Positions 55,036 to 63,619 of a stretch of DNA of 64,000 bases are shown one piece after another (the first letter of the stretch is position 1; each line of letters opens with the position of its first letter). The notes under the pieces are model-generated. The model did not search any database and was not told the DNA's origin. It worked only from the letters and a program-made list of their open reading frames with translations. The position numbers and the translations under genes were made by a program. This DNA comes from DATBAX01 sp963723765 (GTDB lineage: Bacteria; Acidobacteriota; Terriglobia; Terriglobales; Acidobacteriaceae). The DNA lies in the NCBI GenBank assembly GCA_963723765.1, contig CAVRSD010000010.1:1-64000 (forward strand), read 5' to 3'.

Positions 55036-55671
55036 TCATGTCGATGCGGGTGGGGCGCTGCTGAAGGGACCGAGAATCCCGGTAATTTTTGTGCCGGCAG
55101 TGATTCGCCACGCGATGCGGATTCCGACCGACAGGATTACCAGTCCAATCAATCCGTGGAGTGGGTCTTGCAGGGCAAGGAAGGGAGAAGCGATTCCGTA
55201 CAAGGCCAGTTGTCCGAAGACCGCCATCACACCGTCGGGAAACTCGGAGTGGTGGATGATTACGGGAATCGCGGCCAGGGAAACGGCCGCATAGGTCAAT
55301 AGAACGGCGGCGATTTGATAGCGTCGTCCGCCCATTCCTTTTGATCCCGCCATCATGGCTTTACCGACCATCCAGCCGACGGCCAGCGAAAGGTAGCCAA
55401 TCACCAAACTGGTGGCAATCTCAAAAGCCGCGTATAAGGCCAATCCTGCAATGGCGGCAACAGCACCAAACAGCAATGCCCGCACGAATGCAGCGTGGCT
55501 GTCCTGGGGTACCGCGAGGGCTGCTTTTTCGGTGCAGGCGGGACACGCCATGCGATTGCTGACGCGATAGTAGCGCGCCCCGATGGGGCGCTGACAAAAA
55601 TGGCAGACGTTGGTTTCGGGCGGCCCCGAATATTCCGCAGTATTGAATTGAGGAGGGCTAGCGTCCGACAT
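55036..55671 (-). CDS. Membrane protein with N-terminal zinc-ribbon-like motif
   Basis: 211 residues from the ATG at 55671. An N-terminal Cys pair (NVCHFCQRPIGARYYRVSNR, MACPACTEKAAL) forms a likely zinc ribbon. About five membrane helices follow (FVRALLFGAVAAIAGLALYA, IATSLVIGYLSLAVGWMVGK, IAAVLLTYAAVSLAAIPVII, GQLALYGIASPFLALQDPLH, GLIGLVILSVGIRIAWRITA). Unknown family. The neighbouring M50 protease also has a zinc ribbon plus helices, so they may act together. The start MSDASPPQFNTAEY fits a polar N-terminus. Confidence 0.8.
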   Translation of the reverse strand: MSDASPPQFNTAEYSGPPETNVCHFCQRPIGARYYRVSNRMACPACTEKAALAVPQDSHAAFVRALLFGAVAAIAGLALYAAFEIATSLVIGYLSLAVGWMVGKAMMAGSKGMGGRRYQIAAVLLTYAAVSLAAIPVIIHHSEFPDGVMAVFGQLALYGIASPFLALQDPLHGLIGLVILSVGIRIAWRITAGTKITGILGPFSSAPPAST

Positions 55672-55749
55672 GGGCCGGAACGATATCACGGGAGAGGGAA
55701 TGGGCAAAGAGAAAAGTTGGAACCAGCGAGAAGCAAGCAGACCCGCGCG

Positions 55750-55793
55750 CGATCCCTCGCCCGGCTGAAAAATGCCGGATCTTCGGGATGACC
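55750..55793. repeat. Dispersed palindrome, family A (copy 3)
   Basis: CGATCCCTCGCCCGGCTGAA and GCCGGATCTTCGGGATGACC; inverted relative to the copy at 23826-23870. Confidence 0.65.
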
Positions 55794-55814
55794 AGGTTGT
55801 GGAGAATAACGGAC

Positions 55815-56465
55815 CTATTCGCGGTAGGTGGAAGCTCCCGCAGCCAGCTCGCGAACCACGTTGAGGAAGTTGGCGGCGGTTTGTTCGTCGGAAAAAGCGT
55901 CGAGCGGGACGGTGGCCGCAAGATGCGGAGATTCGGGACGGAAACGTACCGTGATCAGGCTGTGGCCTTTGGAAGTCATCAGCGTATTGACGACCGGGGT
56001 GAGCTCGTCGGTCCATTCGGTGCGTGTGGTGAGGACGACCGGGCCGGGGCGGGAGATCGTCCAGTTCCGCGACTCGTCTGCGATATGTTTTGGCTTTTCT
56101 GTGAGCCAGCGATGGCGGAAGACTTCGAGGTGGAAGCCGGGCGCATCATCCAAGTCGGCTTCGAAGGTCACCGTTTCTGCATGCTTGTGCCAGACACTGA
56201 GGAACCACTGCACCGGCAGCGGGCGAGGAAGCAGCCGCACCGTCACCCTGGCATTTTCGAACCAGTGCGAAGCAAAGCTCAATTGCGCCTGTAAACGGGA
56301 CGTGCCCAGCCACCGGGTTTCGACGATACGGCCCTGGCTCGAGCAGGCAATCTGCACCCAGCGTAGCGCGGCAGCGCCTTTTTGGCGGTTATAACGGGCG
56401 AACAGAAAGTACCAGAGACCGACCAGGGCAGCGGCACTCAGTCCGTCGATGAGAAGAAGCAGCAC
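55815..56465 (-). CDS. Hypothetical membrane-anchored protein, 216 aa
   Basis: The GTG at 56465 (VLLLLIDGLSAAALVGLWYF) is the likely start: an AAGGTG ribosome-binding site precedes it and the first residues are an N-terminal membrane anchor. The longer open frame upstream is Pro/Lys-rich and overlaps a repeat. The rest is a soluble alpha/beta domain facing the cytoplasm or periplasm (GRIVETRWLGTSRLQAQLSF, VRLLPRPLPVQWFLSVWHKH, ESRNWTISRPGPVVLTTRTE). No family recognised. Confidence 0.65.
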   Translation of the reverse strand: MLLLLIDGLSAAALVGLWYFLFARYNRQKGAAALRWVQIACSSQGRIVETRWLGTSRLQAQLSFASHWFENARVTVRLLPRPLPVQWFLSVWHKHAETVTFEADLDDAPGFHLEVFRHRWLTEKPKHIADESRNWTISRPGPVVLTTRTEWTDELTPVVNTLMTSKGHSLITVRFRPESPHLAATVPLDAFSDEQTAANFLNVVRELAAGASTYRE

Positions 56466-56577
56466 CGAACACCTTCTAGGGGAATGGTACGTCTTGAGGT
56501 GGGGCGGGGGCAACCGTTTCTGAGGGAATTTTTTATGGGGATTTGGGGGGGTGGGACAGGCCGGAATCGAAGTCCTT

Positions 56578-56664
56578 GCCATTTCGGAGCGACGCGAGAT
56601 ATCTGCTGTTCCTCACCGCCGGCAGACAGCGGATTCCTCGGCGCTGCGCGCTTCGGAATGACAA
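56578..56664. repeat. Dispersed palindrome, family B (copy 2)
   Basis: GCCATTTCGGAGCGACGCGA ... CTGCGCGCTTCGGAATGACA. It has the same arrangement as the copy at 30208-30298, including an internal ATCTGCTGTT / GACAGCGGATTCCTCG segment. Confidence 0.6.
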
Positions 56665-56700
56665 GGTGGAGGGTAAGTTGTGGCGATTACAATGGGCGGG

Positions 56701-57186
56701 ATGAAGTTCAAGCTTCGAGACTTCGGGCGCGAGGACTTCGACACTCTGTGGAAGCTCGATCAGGAATGTTTTCCTGAGGGGATCGCGTACACCCGCTTCG
56801 AATTGGCTGCCTACATCAAGCGGTCGGGGTCGTTTACCGTTGTGGCTACAACTGAGCCGGGACCAGACATCCTGGGATTTATTGTGGCGGAAGCCAACCG
56901 CCGGGGTGTGGGTCATATCATCACGATTGATGTGCGGGCCGTGGCTCGCCGTTTGGGGATTGCGTCTGAGTTGCTAAGAACTGCGGAAGATCGCTTGCGG
57001 TTGGCTAAGTGTCGCACTGTCCGGTTGGAGACGGCAATCGACAACGGCAGCGCCCTCGCCTTCTACAAACGTCATCAATACGACGTGGTAAAGACGCTCC
57101 CCCACTACTACGCGACGGGCGCGGATGCGTTTGGGCTGGAGAAAAATTTGCTTTCGCCTGCGCCGGAAGTTAAGTTGCTCACATGA
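56701..57186 (+). CDS. GNAT-family N-acetyltransferase (RimI-like)
   Basis: 161 residues from ATG 56701 (MKFKLRDFGREDFDTLWKLD); in-frame ATGs at 56692 and 56680 are alternatives, but GGCGGG just before 56701 fits a ribosome-binding site. GNAT signature: GHIITIDVRAVARRLGIASE (acetyl-CoA loop), TVRLETAIDNGSALAFYKRH, then VVKTLPHYYATGADAFGLEK, as in RimI-type N-alpha-acetyltransferases. Overlaps pheA by ATGA, so co-transcribed. Confidence 0.88.
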   Translation: MKFKLRDFGREDFDTLWKLDQECFPEGIAYTRFELAAYIKRSGSFTVVATTEPGPDILGFIVAEANRRGVGHIITIDVRAVARRLGIASELLRTAEDRLRLAKCRTVRLETAIDNGSALAFYKRHQYDVVKTLPHYYATGADAFGLEKNLLSPAPEVKLLT

Positions 57187-57989
57187 AGATTGCGATCCAG
57201 GGAGAAGCTGGTTCATTCAGCCACGAAGCGGCCAAGAAAATGGTGCCGGGATGCAGTGTGGTTTCGTGTGCGCGGTCGGCGGAGGTCTTTGACCGCTTGG
57301 AGCGCGGCTCGGTTGCCGCCGCGGTGATTCCCATTGAGAATTCTCTGGCGGGATCGGTGGCCGAGCACTTCGATCTGCTGCTGGCGCGAAAGGTTTTCAT
57401 TCACCGCGAATTTCGCCTGAGGATTGTGCACAACTTGATTGCCGCGCCGGGTGTGAAGCTGAAAGACATCCGTCGGGCATATTCGCATCCCGTGGCGCTT
57501 GATCAATGCCGCGATTTCTTTCAAAAGAATCCCAAGATCCAGGCGATGCCTTTTTACGACACGGCGGGCAGCGTGAAACATGTCATCGAGACTGGACTAC
57601 GAGATGCTGCCGGGATTGCAGGAAAACACGCGGCTACCGTCTATCGGGGAAAGATTCTGGCGGCCGGCATTGAAGATGACAAGCAAAACTTCACCCGTTT
57701 TTTCCTGATTCGCAAGACGAAGCGCATCGAACCCAAAGCCAATAAAACTTCGATCGCTTTTGGCTTGAAGAATTTGCCGGGAGCGCTGTACAAGGCATTG
57801 AGCGTATTTGCGGTGCGCGACATCAGTATGAGCAAAATTGAGTCGCGTCCCATGCGTGGACGGCCCTGGGAGTACGTTTTCTATGTGGACTACCTGCGCG
57901 GCGACGACAAAACCGCGCGCAGCGCATTAAGGGACTTGGCCAAAGTTGCCGATATGGTGAAAGTGCTGGGAATTTATCCGGCTGCGTAA
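57183..57989 (+). CDS. pheA: Prephenate dehydratase with ACT domain
   Basis: Converts prephenate to phenylpyruvate in phenylalanine synthesis. 268 residues: catalytic domain MKIAIQGEAGSFSHEAAKKM, AAVIPIENSLAGSVAEHFDL and the catalytic TRF motif in DDKQNFTRFFLIRKTKR. The ACT regulatory domain has FGLKNLPGALYKALSVFAVR and the Phe-binding ESRP motif in MSKIESRPMRGRPWEYVFYV. No chorismate mutase domain is present, so it is the monofunctional type. Feedback inhibition by Phe is expected from the ESRP motif. Confidence 0.95.
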   Translation: MKIAIQGEAGSFSHEAAKKMVPGCSVVSCARSAEVFDRLERGSVAAAVIPIENSLAGSVAEHFDLLLARKVFIHREFRLRIVHNLIAAPGVKLKDIRRAYSHPVALDQCRDFFQKNPKIQAMPFYDTAGSVKHVIETGLRDAAGIAGKHAATVYRGKILAAGIEDDKQNFTRFFLIRKTKRIEPKANKTSIAFGLKNLPGALYKALSVFAVRDISMSKIESRPMRGRPWEYVFYVDYLRGDDKTARSALRDLAKVADMVKVLGIYPAA

Positions 57990-58185
57990 CCCGGTTCTTC
58001 CATCCGAGTACCGGCGTCACTGGGTAATGGGTCAGGTTATGCACCTTCGGTTGAGTACAAATCAGGCTAAAAGGGTTAGAATCCAGCAGTTTGAGAATGC
58101 GTTCTGGCTTTGCGAGGCAGGGCGCTTGCATCTTTATAGGCTCTTGGGTCATCAAAACTTGAGCAGGTTACACTCAAGGTGAAAA

Positions 58186-60612
58186 ATGGCACAACAGACA
58201 ACACCCGAAGTTACAGAATATAAAGGGCCCGGAGATCGAGCCCTGGCGATCCTGCCAGTGCGGGATACGGTTTTATTCCCCCATGCGGTGCTTCCTCTGA
58301 CCGTCGGCAGGGAGAGTTCTGTCCAGCTGATCAACTCGCTGGGCGAGGACAAGACTATCGTTGTGGTGGCCCAGCGCGAGGCCCGGGTTGACGCTCCTCA
58401 GCCAACCGACCTCTATACGGTGGGTACTTTGGCCATCGTCCATAAAGTTGTCAAAATGCCCAACCAGAGCCTCTTTGTTTTCGCCGAAGGCTTGGAGAGG
58501 GTGAGGCTTACGGAGTTCGTTCAGTTGACTCCGTTCATGCGTGGGAAGGTCGAGTCGATTCCTGAAGCGATTCCACCCAAAAGCTCTGAAGTCGAAGCTC
58601 TGCAGCGGAACGTTTTGACTCTGTTCCAGCAGATTGTCGCCGGCTCGCCGACTTTGTCGGATGAACTGTCGACCGTCGCTATGAATATTGAAGAGCCCGG
58701 ACGGTTGGTGGATTTCATCGCCTCGTCGTTGCCTTCGCTTTCGACCTCCGACAAGCAGGACACGCTCGAAACTACCGACGTGCGTATTCGTCTGGAAAAG
58801 ATCAATCAGCATCTGGCCAAAGAACTGGAAGTTCAGCAACTGCGCAACAAGATCCAGTCCGAAGTGCAGGACCGGGTGCAACAGACGCAGCGCGAATATT
58901 ACTTGCGCGAGCAGATGAAGGCCATCCAGAAGGAATTGGGTGAGCAGGACGAGGGCGCGCGGGATACCGAAGAGCTTCGCCAGAAAATCGAGTCGGCGGG
59001 AATGCCGGACGAAGTAAAGAAAGAAGCTCTCAAAGAATTAGGCCGGTTGGCACGTATGTCGCCGATGGCTGCGGATTATTCCGTCACGCGAAATTACATC
59101 GAGTGGCTGGCGGTATTGCCGTGGGCAAAGACTTCCGGTGGCGAAGTCGATATTCCCAAGGCAAAAGAAATTCTCGATGCCGATCACTACGACTTGAAGC
59201 GGGTCAAAGATCGCATTCTGGATTACTTGTCGGTGCGGCGTTTGAAGCCGACGATGAAAGGCCCGATCCTTTGCTTCGTTGGGCCTCCTGGCGTGGGTAA
59301 GACTTCGCTAGGCAAGTCGATTGCGCGAGCTCTAGGACGCAAGTTTGTGCGTATCTCCCTAGGCGGCGTGCACGATGAAGCCGAAATTCGTGGTCACCGG
59401 CGCACTTACATCGGCGCGTTGCCGGGACAAATCATTCAGGGCATTCGCAGGGCGGAGACCAAAGATCCGGTCTTCATGCTCGACGAAATCGACAAAGTGG
59501 GGCGCGATTTTCGCGGCGATCCCAGTTCGGCCCTGCTCGAAGCGCTCGATCCGGAGCAGAACTCGTCGTTCCGCGATAACTATCTGGATGTGACGTTCGA
59601 TCTGTCAAAGGTGCTTTTCATTACGACTGCGAACATGCTCGATCCGATTTCCGAGCCGTTGCGCGATCGTATGGAGATCATCGAACTCCAGGGATATACG
59701 GAAGAAGAAAAAGTTCACATTGCATTCCAATACCTGGTGCCGCGGCAGATTGAAGAGAATGGGATCACGGCGGAGCAGATCGAGTTTTCGCCGGAGGTGA
59801 TGGGCTATCTCATTCGTCACTACACCCGCGAAGCCGGCGTTCGTAATCTCGAACGCAACATCGGTACCATCTGCCGCAAACAGGCGCGGCGGTTGGCGGA
59901 AGGCAAAACCGACAAGTTGATTGTCTCGCAGGAGATCATTCAGGAATTCCTGGGCGGCATCAAGGTCCGAGTGGAAGGCGAAATCGCCGAACGTACCAAA
60001 CGTGCCGGCGTAGTTGTCGGACTGGCTTGGACGCCTTCTGGTGGCGACATTCTGTTCATCGAAGCCAACACCATGAAGGGCAAAGGCGGATTCACCATGA
60101 CCGGGCAAATCGGACAGGTGATGCAGGAATCCATGCAGGCAGCGCTCACCTGGGTACGCTCCAACGCGACCCAACTCGGAATTCAGGAGAGTTTCTTTGC
60201 CGAGCACGATATTCACATTCACGTGCCGGCAGGAGCGATCCCGAAAGATGGGCCTTCGGCTGGAGTGACGATGGCGACGGCGCTGGTGTCACTACTTACC
60301 GGAAGATCGGTGCGTCCGTTGACGGCGATGACTGGCGAAATCACGTTAAGTGGGAACGTGTTGCCCATCGGCGGAGTCAAGGAGAAAGTCCTGGCTGCTA
60401 AACGTGCGGGAGTGCGGGATGTGATTTTGCCGGCCGAAAACAAGACTAACGTTGAGGAAGATTTAACGCCGGAACAACTGGAGAATGTCGTCGTCCATTA
60501 TGTGAAGACGATTCCTGAAGTTCTGGAACTGGCGTTGCCTTCGACTCCTCGAGAAGAAAAGCAGGATGAAGAAGAACGCGAGAAAGTCCTCACGGCGCAG
60601 TCAGTAAGTTAA
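58186..60612 (+). CDS. lon: ATP-dependent Lon protease
   Basis: 808 residues, normal length for LonA. N-terminal substrate domain (LPVRDTVLFPHAVLPLTVGR), coiled coil around residues 210-260, AAA+ domain with Walker A (FVGPPGVGKTSLGKSIARAL) and Walker B (DPVFMLDEIDKVGRDF), and the Ser-Lys protease domain (PKDGPSAGVTMATALVSLLT with Ser; GGVKEKVLAAKRAGV with Lys). Degrades misfolded and regulatory proteins. The acidic C-terminal tail (REEKQDEEEREKVLTAQ) is a minor feature. Strong terminator follows. No CIRCE element was seen upstream. Confidence 0.97.
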   Translation: MAQQTTPEVTEYKGPGDRALAILPVRDTVLFPHAVLPLTVGRESSVQLINSLGEDKTIVVVAQREARVDAPQPTDLYTVGTLAIVHKVVKMPNQSLFVFAEGLERVRLTEFVQLTPFMRGKVESIPEAIPPKSSEVEALQRNVLTLFQQIVAGSPTLSDELSTVAMNIEEPGRLVDFIASSLPSLSTSDKQDTLETTDVRIRLEKINQHLAKELEVQQLRNKIQSEVQDRVQQTQREYYLREQMKAIQKELGEQDEGARDTEELRQKIESAGMPDEVKKEALKELGRLARMSPMAADYSVTRNYIEWLAVLPWAKTSGGEVDIPKAKEILDADHYDLKRVKDRILDYLSVRRLKPTMKGPILCFVGPPGVGKTSLGKSIARALGRKFVRISLGGVHDEAEIRGHRRTYIGALPGQIIQGIRRAETKDPVFMLDEIDKVGRDFRGDPSSALLEALDPEQNSSFRDNYLDVTFDLSKVLFITTANMLDPISEPLRDRMEIIELQGYTEEEKVHIAFQYLVPRQIEENGITAEQIEFSPEVMGYLIRHYTREAGVRNLERNIGTICRKQARRLAEGKTDKLIVSQEIIQEFLGGIKVRVEGEIAERTKRAGVVVGLAWTPSGGDILFIEANTMKGKGGFTMTGQIGQVMQESMQAALTWVRSNATQLGIQESFFAEHDIHIHVPAGAIPKDGPSAGVTMATALVSLLTGRSVRPLTAMTGEITLSGNVLPIGGVKEKVLAAKRAGVRDVILPAENKTNVEEDLTPEQLENVVVHYVKTIPEVLELALPSTPREEKQDEEEREKVLTAQSVS

Positions 60613-60631
60613 GTAATTCGTGGCCTCAACA

Positions 60632-60668
60632 TTGCCAGCGCCTGGAAACGGCGCTGGCAAATCTTTTT
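60632..60668 (+). terminator. Rho-independent terminator after lon
   Basis: Perfect 11-base stem TTGCCAGCGCC / GGCGCTGGCAA, seven-base loop TGGAAAC, then ATCTTTTT. Confidence 0.9.
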
Positions 60669-60802
60669 AAAGGTCAGTATCCACCTGCACAATATGGGGT
60701 TGGCGGGATGGAACTTCCTGGTACGAATCGGGTTAAATTAACCAGGCGCATTGTTGGCCAGAGTCACGCGTGGGAATTCGCGTACGAGGAAAGAGGCTCA
60801 CG

Positions 60803-62707
60803 ATGAAGAAAAGCAAGTTGCTGGCGAGTGTCATTACCCTGACAGGAATATTACTGCTTTCACAAGCAGCGCCGTACTTGTTGGCGCAGGATCAGGATCA
60901 GGATCAGAACCAGCCACCGGCTCCGGATCAGACGCAGGCCCAAAGTCAAGATCAGACACAGGATCAGGCCCCGGCGCAGGACCCTCCCGGGCGCGTGGCA
61001 CGACTCGATTACTCGACCGGAGCGGTTTCTTTCCAGCCTGGCGGCGAAGGCGATTGGGTCACTGCAGTCAATAATCGTCCTCTTACCACGGGCGACAATC
61101 TTTGGGCGGACCAGAATTCGCGGGCGGAATTGCAGATAGGCTCGACTTCCATCCGCATGGATTCGGAAACCAGCCTGACCTTTCTGGATCTCGATGACCA
61201 AACCACCCAACTGAAGTTGTCGCAGGGCACTCTTATTGTGAGAGTCCGGCATCTCGATGATGGGGACGTCTTCGAAGTGGATACGCCGAATCTGGCTTTC
61301 GCTCTGCAAAACGCAGGCGAATATCGCATTGATGTGAATGCCAATGGCGATCAGACCATCACGACGGTGTGGCAGGGACGCGGCGAGGTCACGGGCGGCG
61401 GATCTTCGTACGACGTGATAGCCGGTCAGCAGGCCACGTTTAACGGGACCGATCAACTGGACCATCAGATTGCCCAGGTTCCGGGTTCCGACGACTTCGA
61501 TAATTTTGCTTTCAGCCGCGACCGACGAGAAGACCAAGCCGACTCCGCCAACTATATCTCCACGGAGATGACGGGCTATGAAGACCTCGATGACAACGGT
61601 TCATGGAGTTACGAAGCTGACTACGGGCCGGTATGGACGCCGACGGTTGCGATAGGCTGGGCTCCGTATCGCTTTGGACACTGGGTCTTCGTTGAGCCCT
61701 GGGGCTGGACGTGGGTTGAAAACGAGCCTTGGGGCTTCGCTCCCTTCCACTACGGACGTTGGGCATTCGCCGGATCGCGTTGGTGCTGGGTGCCGGGCCC
61801 GGTGGTGGTGCGGCCGATTTATGCTCCGGCCTTTGTTGCCTTCGTTGGCGGAGGTGGATTTAACTTCTCCTTCGGCGCAGGAGTGGGCTGGTTCCCGCTG
61901 GGTCCGCGGGAAGTTTTTCTTCCGTGGTATCGGACCAGCCGGGTTTACGTGAACAACGTGAACATCACCAATACGCGCGTGAACGTTACGCAGGTGAACA
62001 ATATTTACAACTCCCGCACCATCAAGCGGATTACCTACGTCAACCAGCATGTGAATAACGGGGTCACCGTGGTTTCGCACGATACCTTCGTCAATGCTCG
62101 GCCCGTAGATAGAAATCTTGCCCGCGTAGACGCGAGGCAAATTGCGGAGGCGCCAGTTGACCGCAATCCACAAATCAAGCCAGTCAAAGAGAGCCTGATG
62201 GGAGCGGGTGAGCCGGCCCGAGCCCGACCGCCGGCGGCGATTGTGAATCGACGAGTGATTGCGACCAGAAATCCTACGCCGCCAAAAGCCCCATTCGAGC
62301 AGCGGCAGGCTGCGATGAATGTGCGCACGGAAACTCCGAGCACGCCACAACCGGCAGTCCGTACGAGCGCAGCCAGGCCTCCGGCAAACCCACGTTTGGT
62401 GGAGCAGGGAACGCCGCAGCGTGCGGAGGAAACCACTCGTCCGGAAGAGGCACGACAGGATGATTCGCGGCCGGCGCCGGTACAACGGAACGTGCCGCGT
62501 CCGCCAACGATCACGGAGAACGGTCAAACGCATCCGCTGGTGAGAACGGCTCCGCCGGTCGAAGAGCGGCCAGAACAACAGAAGAGTGAAGAGCAGAAGT
62601 TCAATACCTGGCAACGGCAGCGGCCTGCGCCAGCTCCCGCTCCGCGGCAGGCCGAGAGGGCGCCGTCACCCCCTCCGCAGCAGCACGAAGAAAAGTCCCA
62701 CAAGTAG
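60803..62707 (+). CDS. Exported FecR/DUF6600 domain protein with Gln/Asp and Pro-rich regions
   Basis: 634 residues from ATG 60803 (ribosome-binding site GAGGAAAGAGG). Signal peptide MKKSKLLASVITLTGILLLS; a low-complexity linker of Asp-Gln repeats (AQDQDQDQNQPP, SQDQTQDQAPAQD); a FecR-like domain (NRPLTTGDNLWADQNSRAEL, LSQGTLIVRVRHLDDGDVFE); a Trp/Tyr-rich DUF6600 region (GWAPYRFGHWVFVEPWGWTW, NEPWGFAPFHYGRWAF, WCWVPGPVVVRPIYAPAFVA, GWFPLGPREVFLPWY). A ~230-residue Pro/Arg/Glu-rich tail ends the protein. The family is common in Acidobacteriota and likely sits in the periplasm or envelope. No FecI-type sigma is adjacent. Terminator follows. Confidence 0.88.
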   Translation: MKKSKLLASVITLTGILLLSQAAPYLLAQDQDQDQNQPPAPDQTQAQSQDQTQDQAPAQDPPGRVARLDYSTGAVSFQPGGEGDWVTAVNNRPLTTGDNLWADQNSRAELQIGSTSIRMDSETSLTFLDLDDQTTQLKLSQGTLIVRVRHLDDGDVFEVDTPNLAFALQNAGEYRIDVNANGDQTITTVWQGRGEVTGGGSSYDVIAGQQATFNGTDQLDHQIAQVPGSDDFDNFAFSRDRREDQADSANYISTEMTGYEDLDDNGSWSYEADYGPVWTPTVAIGWAPYRFGHWVFVEPWGWTWVENEPWGFAPFHYGRWAFAGSRWCWVPGPVVVRPIYAPAFVAFVGGGGFNFSFGAGVGWFPLGPREVFLPWYRTSRVYVNNVNITNTRVNVTQVNNIYNSRTIKRITYVNQHVNNGVTVVSHDTFVNARPVDRNLARVDARQIAEAPVDRNPQIKPVKESLMGAGEPARARPPAAIVNRRVIATRNPTPPKAPFEQRQAAMNVRTETPSTPQPAVRTSAARPPANPRLVEQGTPQRAEETTRPEEARQDDSRPAPVQRNVPRPPTITENGQTHPLVRTAPPVEERPEQQKSEEQKFNTWQRQRPAPAPAPRQAERAPSPPPQQHEEKSHK

Positions 62708-62729
62708 TATTTGGTTTGGCGTCAGGCAA

Positions 62730-62767
62730 AAGGGCCATCGCTCGAAAGAGTGGTGGCCTTTTTCTTT
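62730..62767 (+). terminator. Rho-independent terminator after the FecR/DUF6600 gene
   Basis: AAGGGCCATCGCTC-GAAA-GAGTGGTGGCCTT (with G-T pairs) followed by TTTCTTT. Confidence 0.75.
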
Positions 62768-62831
62768 AAAGAGTATCTCAGGAATTGAAGCTGGATTCCG
62801 CTTCCACGATAGACTAGAAGCAGTCAATTCG

Positions 62832-63557
62832 ATGCAAGTCACAGTTCTATTTTTCGGCATGCTGAAAGACATCATGGGACAGGGAAGTGATTCGTTGAAC
62901 CTGCCCGACGATGCGACTCTCGGCGATGTGCTCAGTCACTATGAAGAGGGAATCCCGCGTCTGAAAGAGTTTGGCGCTTCCATGGCGATGTCGGTGAATC
63001 AGGAATATGCCGGCGCCGATGCGAAACTGAAGCCGGGGGACGAGATCGCGCTGTTGCCGCCGGTCAGCGGAGGAACGTCGAATTCAGAGCATTGTGCGCT
63101 TGTCCAGGAACCGATTGATTCAAAAGGTGTGGTCGAAAAGATCAAACATCCTGAGGACGGGGCAATCGTCATATTCGACGGGGTGGTGAGGAACAATACG
63201 CGCGGACGACGCACCCTCTATCTGGAGTATGAAGCTTACGAAGAGATGGCGCTGAAGCAGATGGAAGAACTGGCCGGGCAGGCGTTGAGTCAATTCCAGG
63301 TGCGGGAAGTGGCTGTCATTCACCGGTTGGGAAGACTGGAAATCGGCGAAACCAGCATCATAGTGATAGTAGCGTCAGCCCACCGGACAGCTGCTTTCGA
63401 GGCCTGCCGCTGGCTCATTGATACGCTCAAACGGACAGTTCCCATCTGGAAGAAGGAGCATTTTGAGGATGGGGCGGTGTGGGCCTCTGGCGAACCTTTC
63501 CCAGCCGAGATTCCGCGGGCTGAAGGCACCCATTCAGGAAGGCCTGCATCTAAGTGA
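62832..63557 (+). CDS. Molybdopterin synthase, MoaD-MoaE fusion
   Basis: Molybdopterin synthase converts cyclic pyranopterin monophosphate to molybdopterin. Residues 1-81 are a MoaD ubiquitin-fold (MQVTVLFFGMLKDIMGQGSD, KPGDEIALLPPVSGG). Residues ~90-225 are MoaE (GAIVIFDGVVRNNTRGRRTL; LEYEAYEEMALKQMEELAGQ; VIHRLGRLEIGETSIIVIVA; TVPIWKKEHFEDGAVW with the active-site Lys of KKEHF). In separate MoaD the Gly-Gly must be at the C-terminus to carry the thiocarboxylate; here it is internal (SGG-TSNSEHC), so cleavage after Gly-Gly is expected, as reported for mycobacterial MoaX. The ATG at 62832 is where MoaD homology begins. Confidence 0.92.
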   Translation: MQVTVLFFGMLKDIMGQGSDSLNLPDDATLGDVLSHYEEGIPRLKEFGASMAMSVNQEYAGADAKLKPGDEIALLPPVSGGTSNSEHCALVQEPIDSKGVVEKIKHPEDGAIVIFDGVVRNNTRGRRTLYLEYEAYEEMALKQMEELAGQALSQFQVREVAVIHRLGRLEIGETSIIVIVASAHRTAAFEACRWLIDTLKRTVPIWKKEHFEDGAVWASGEPFPAEIPRAEGTHSGRPASK

Positions 63558-63619
63558 CAGGATTAGCTCTTTGCGGTCAACAAGCCGCTAAGTCAGCACA
63601 CGCAACCCGTAACCTTCTG

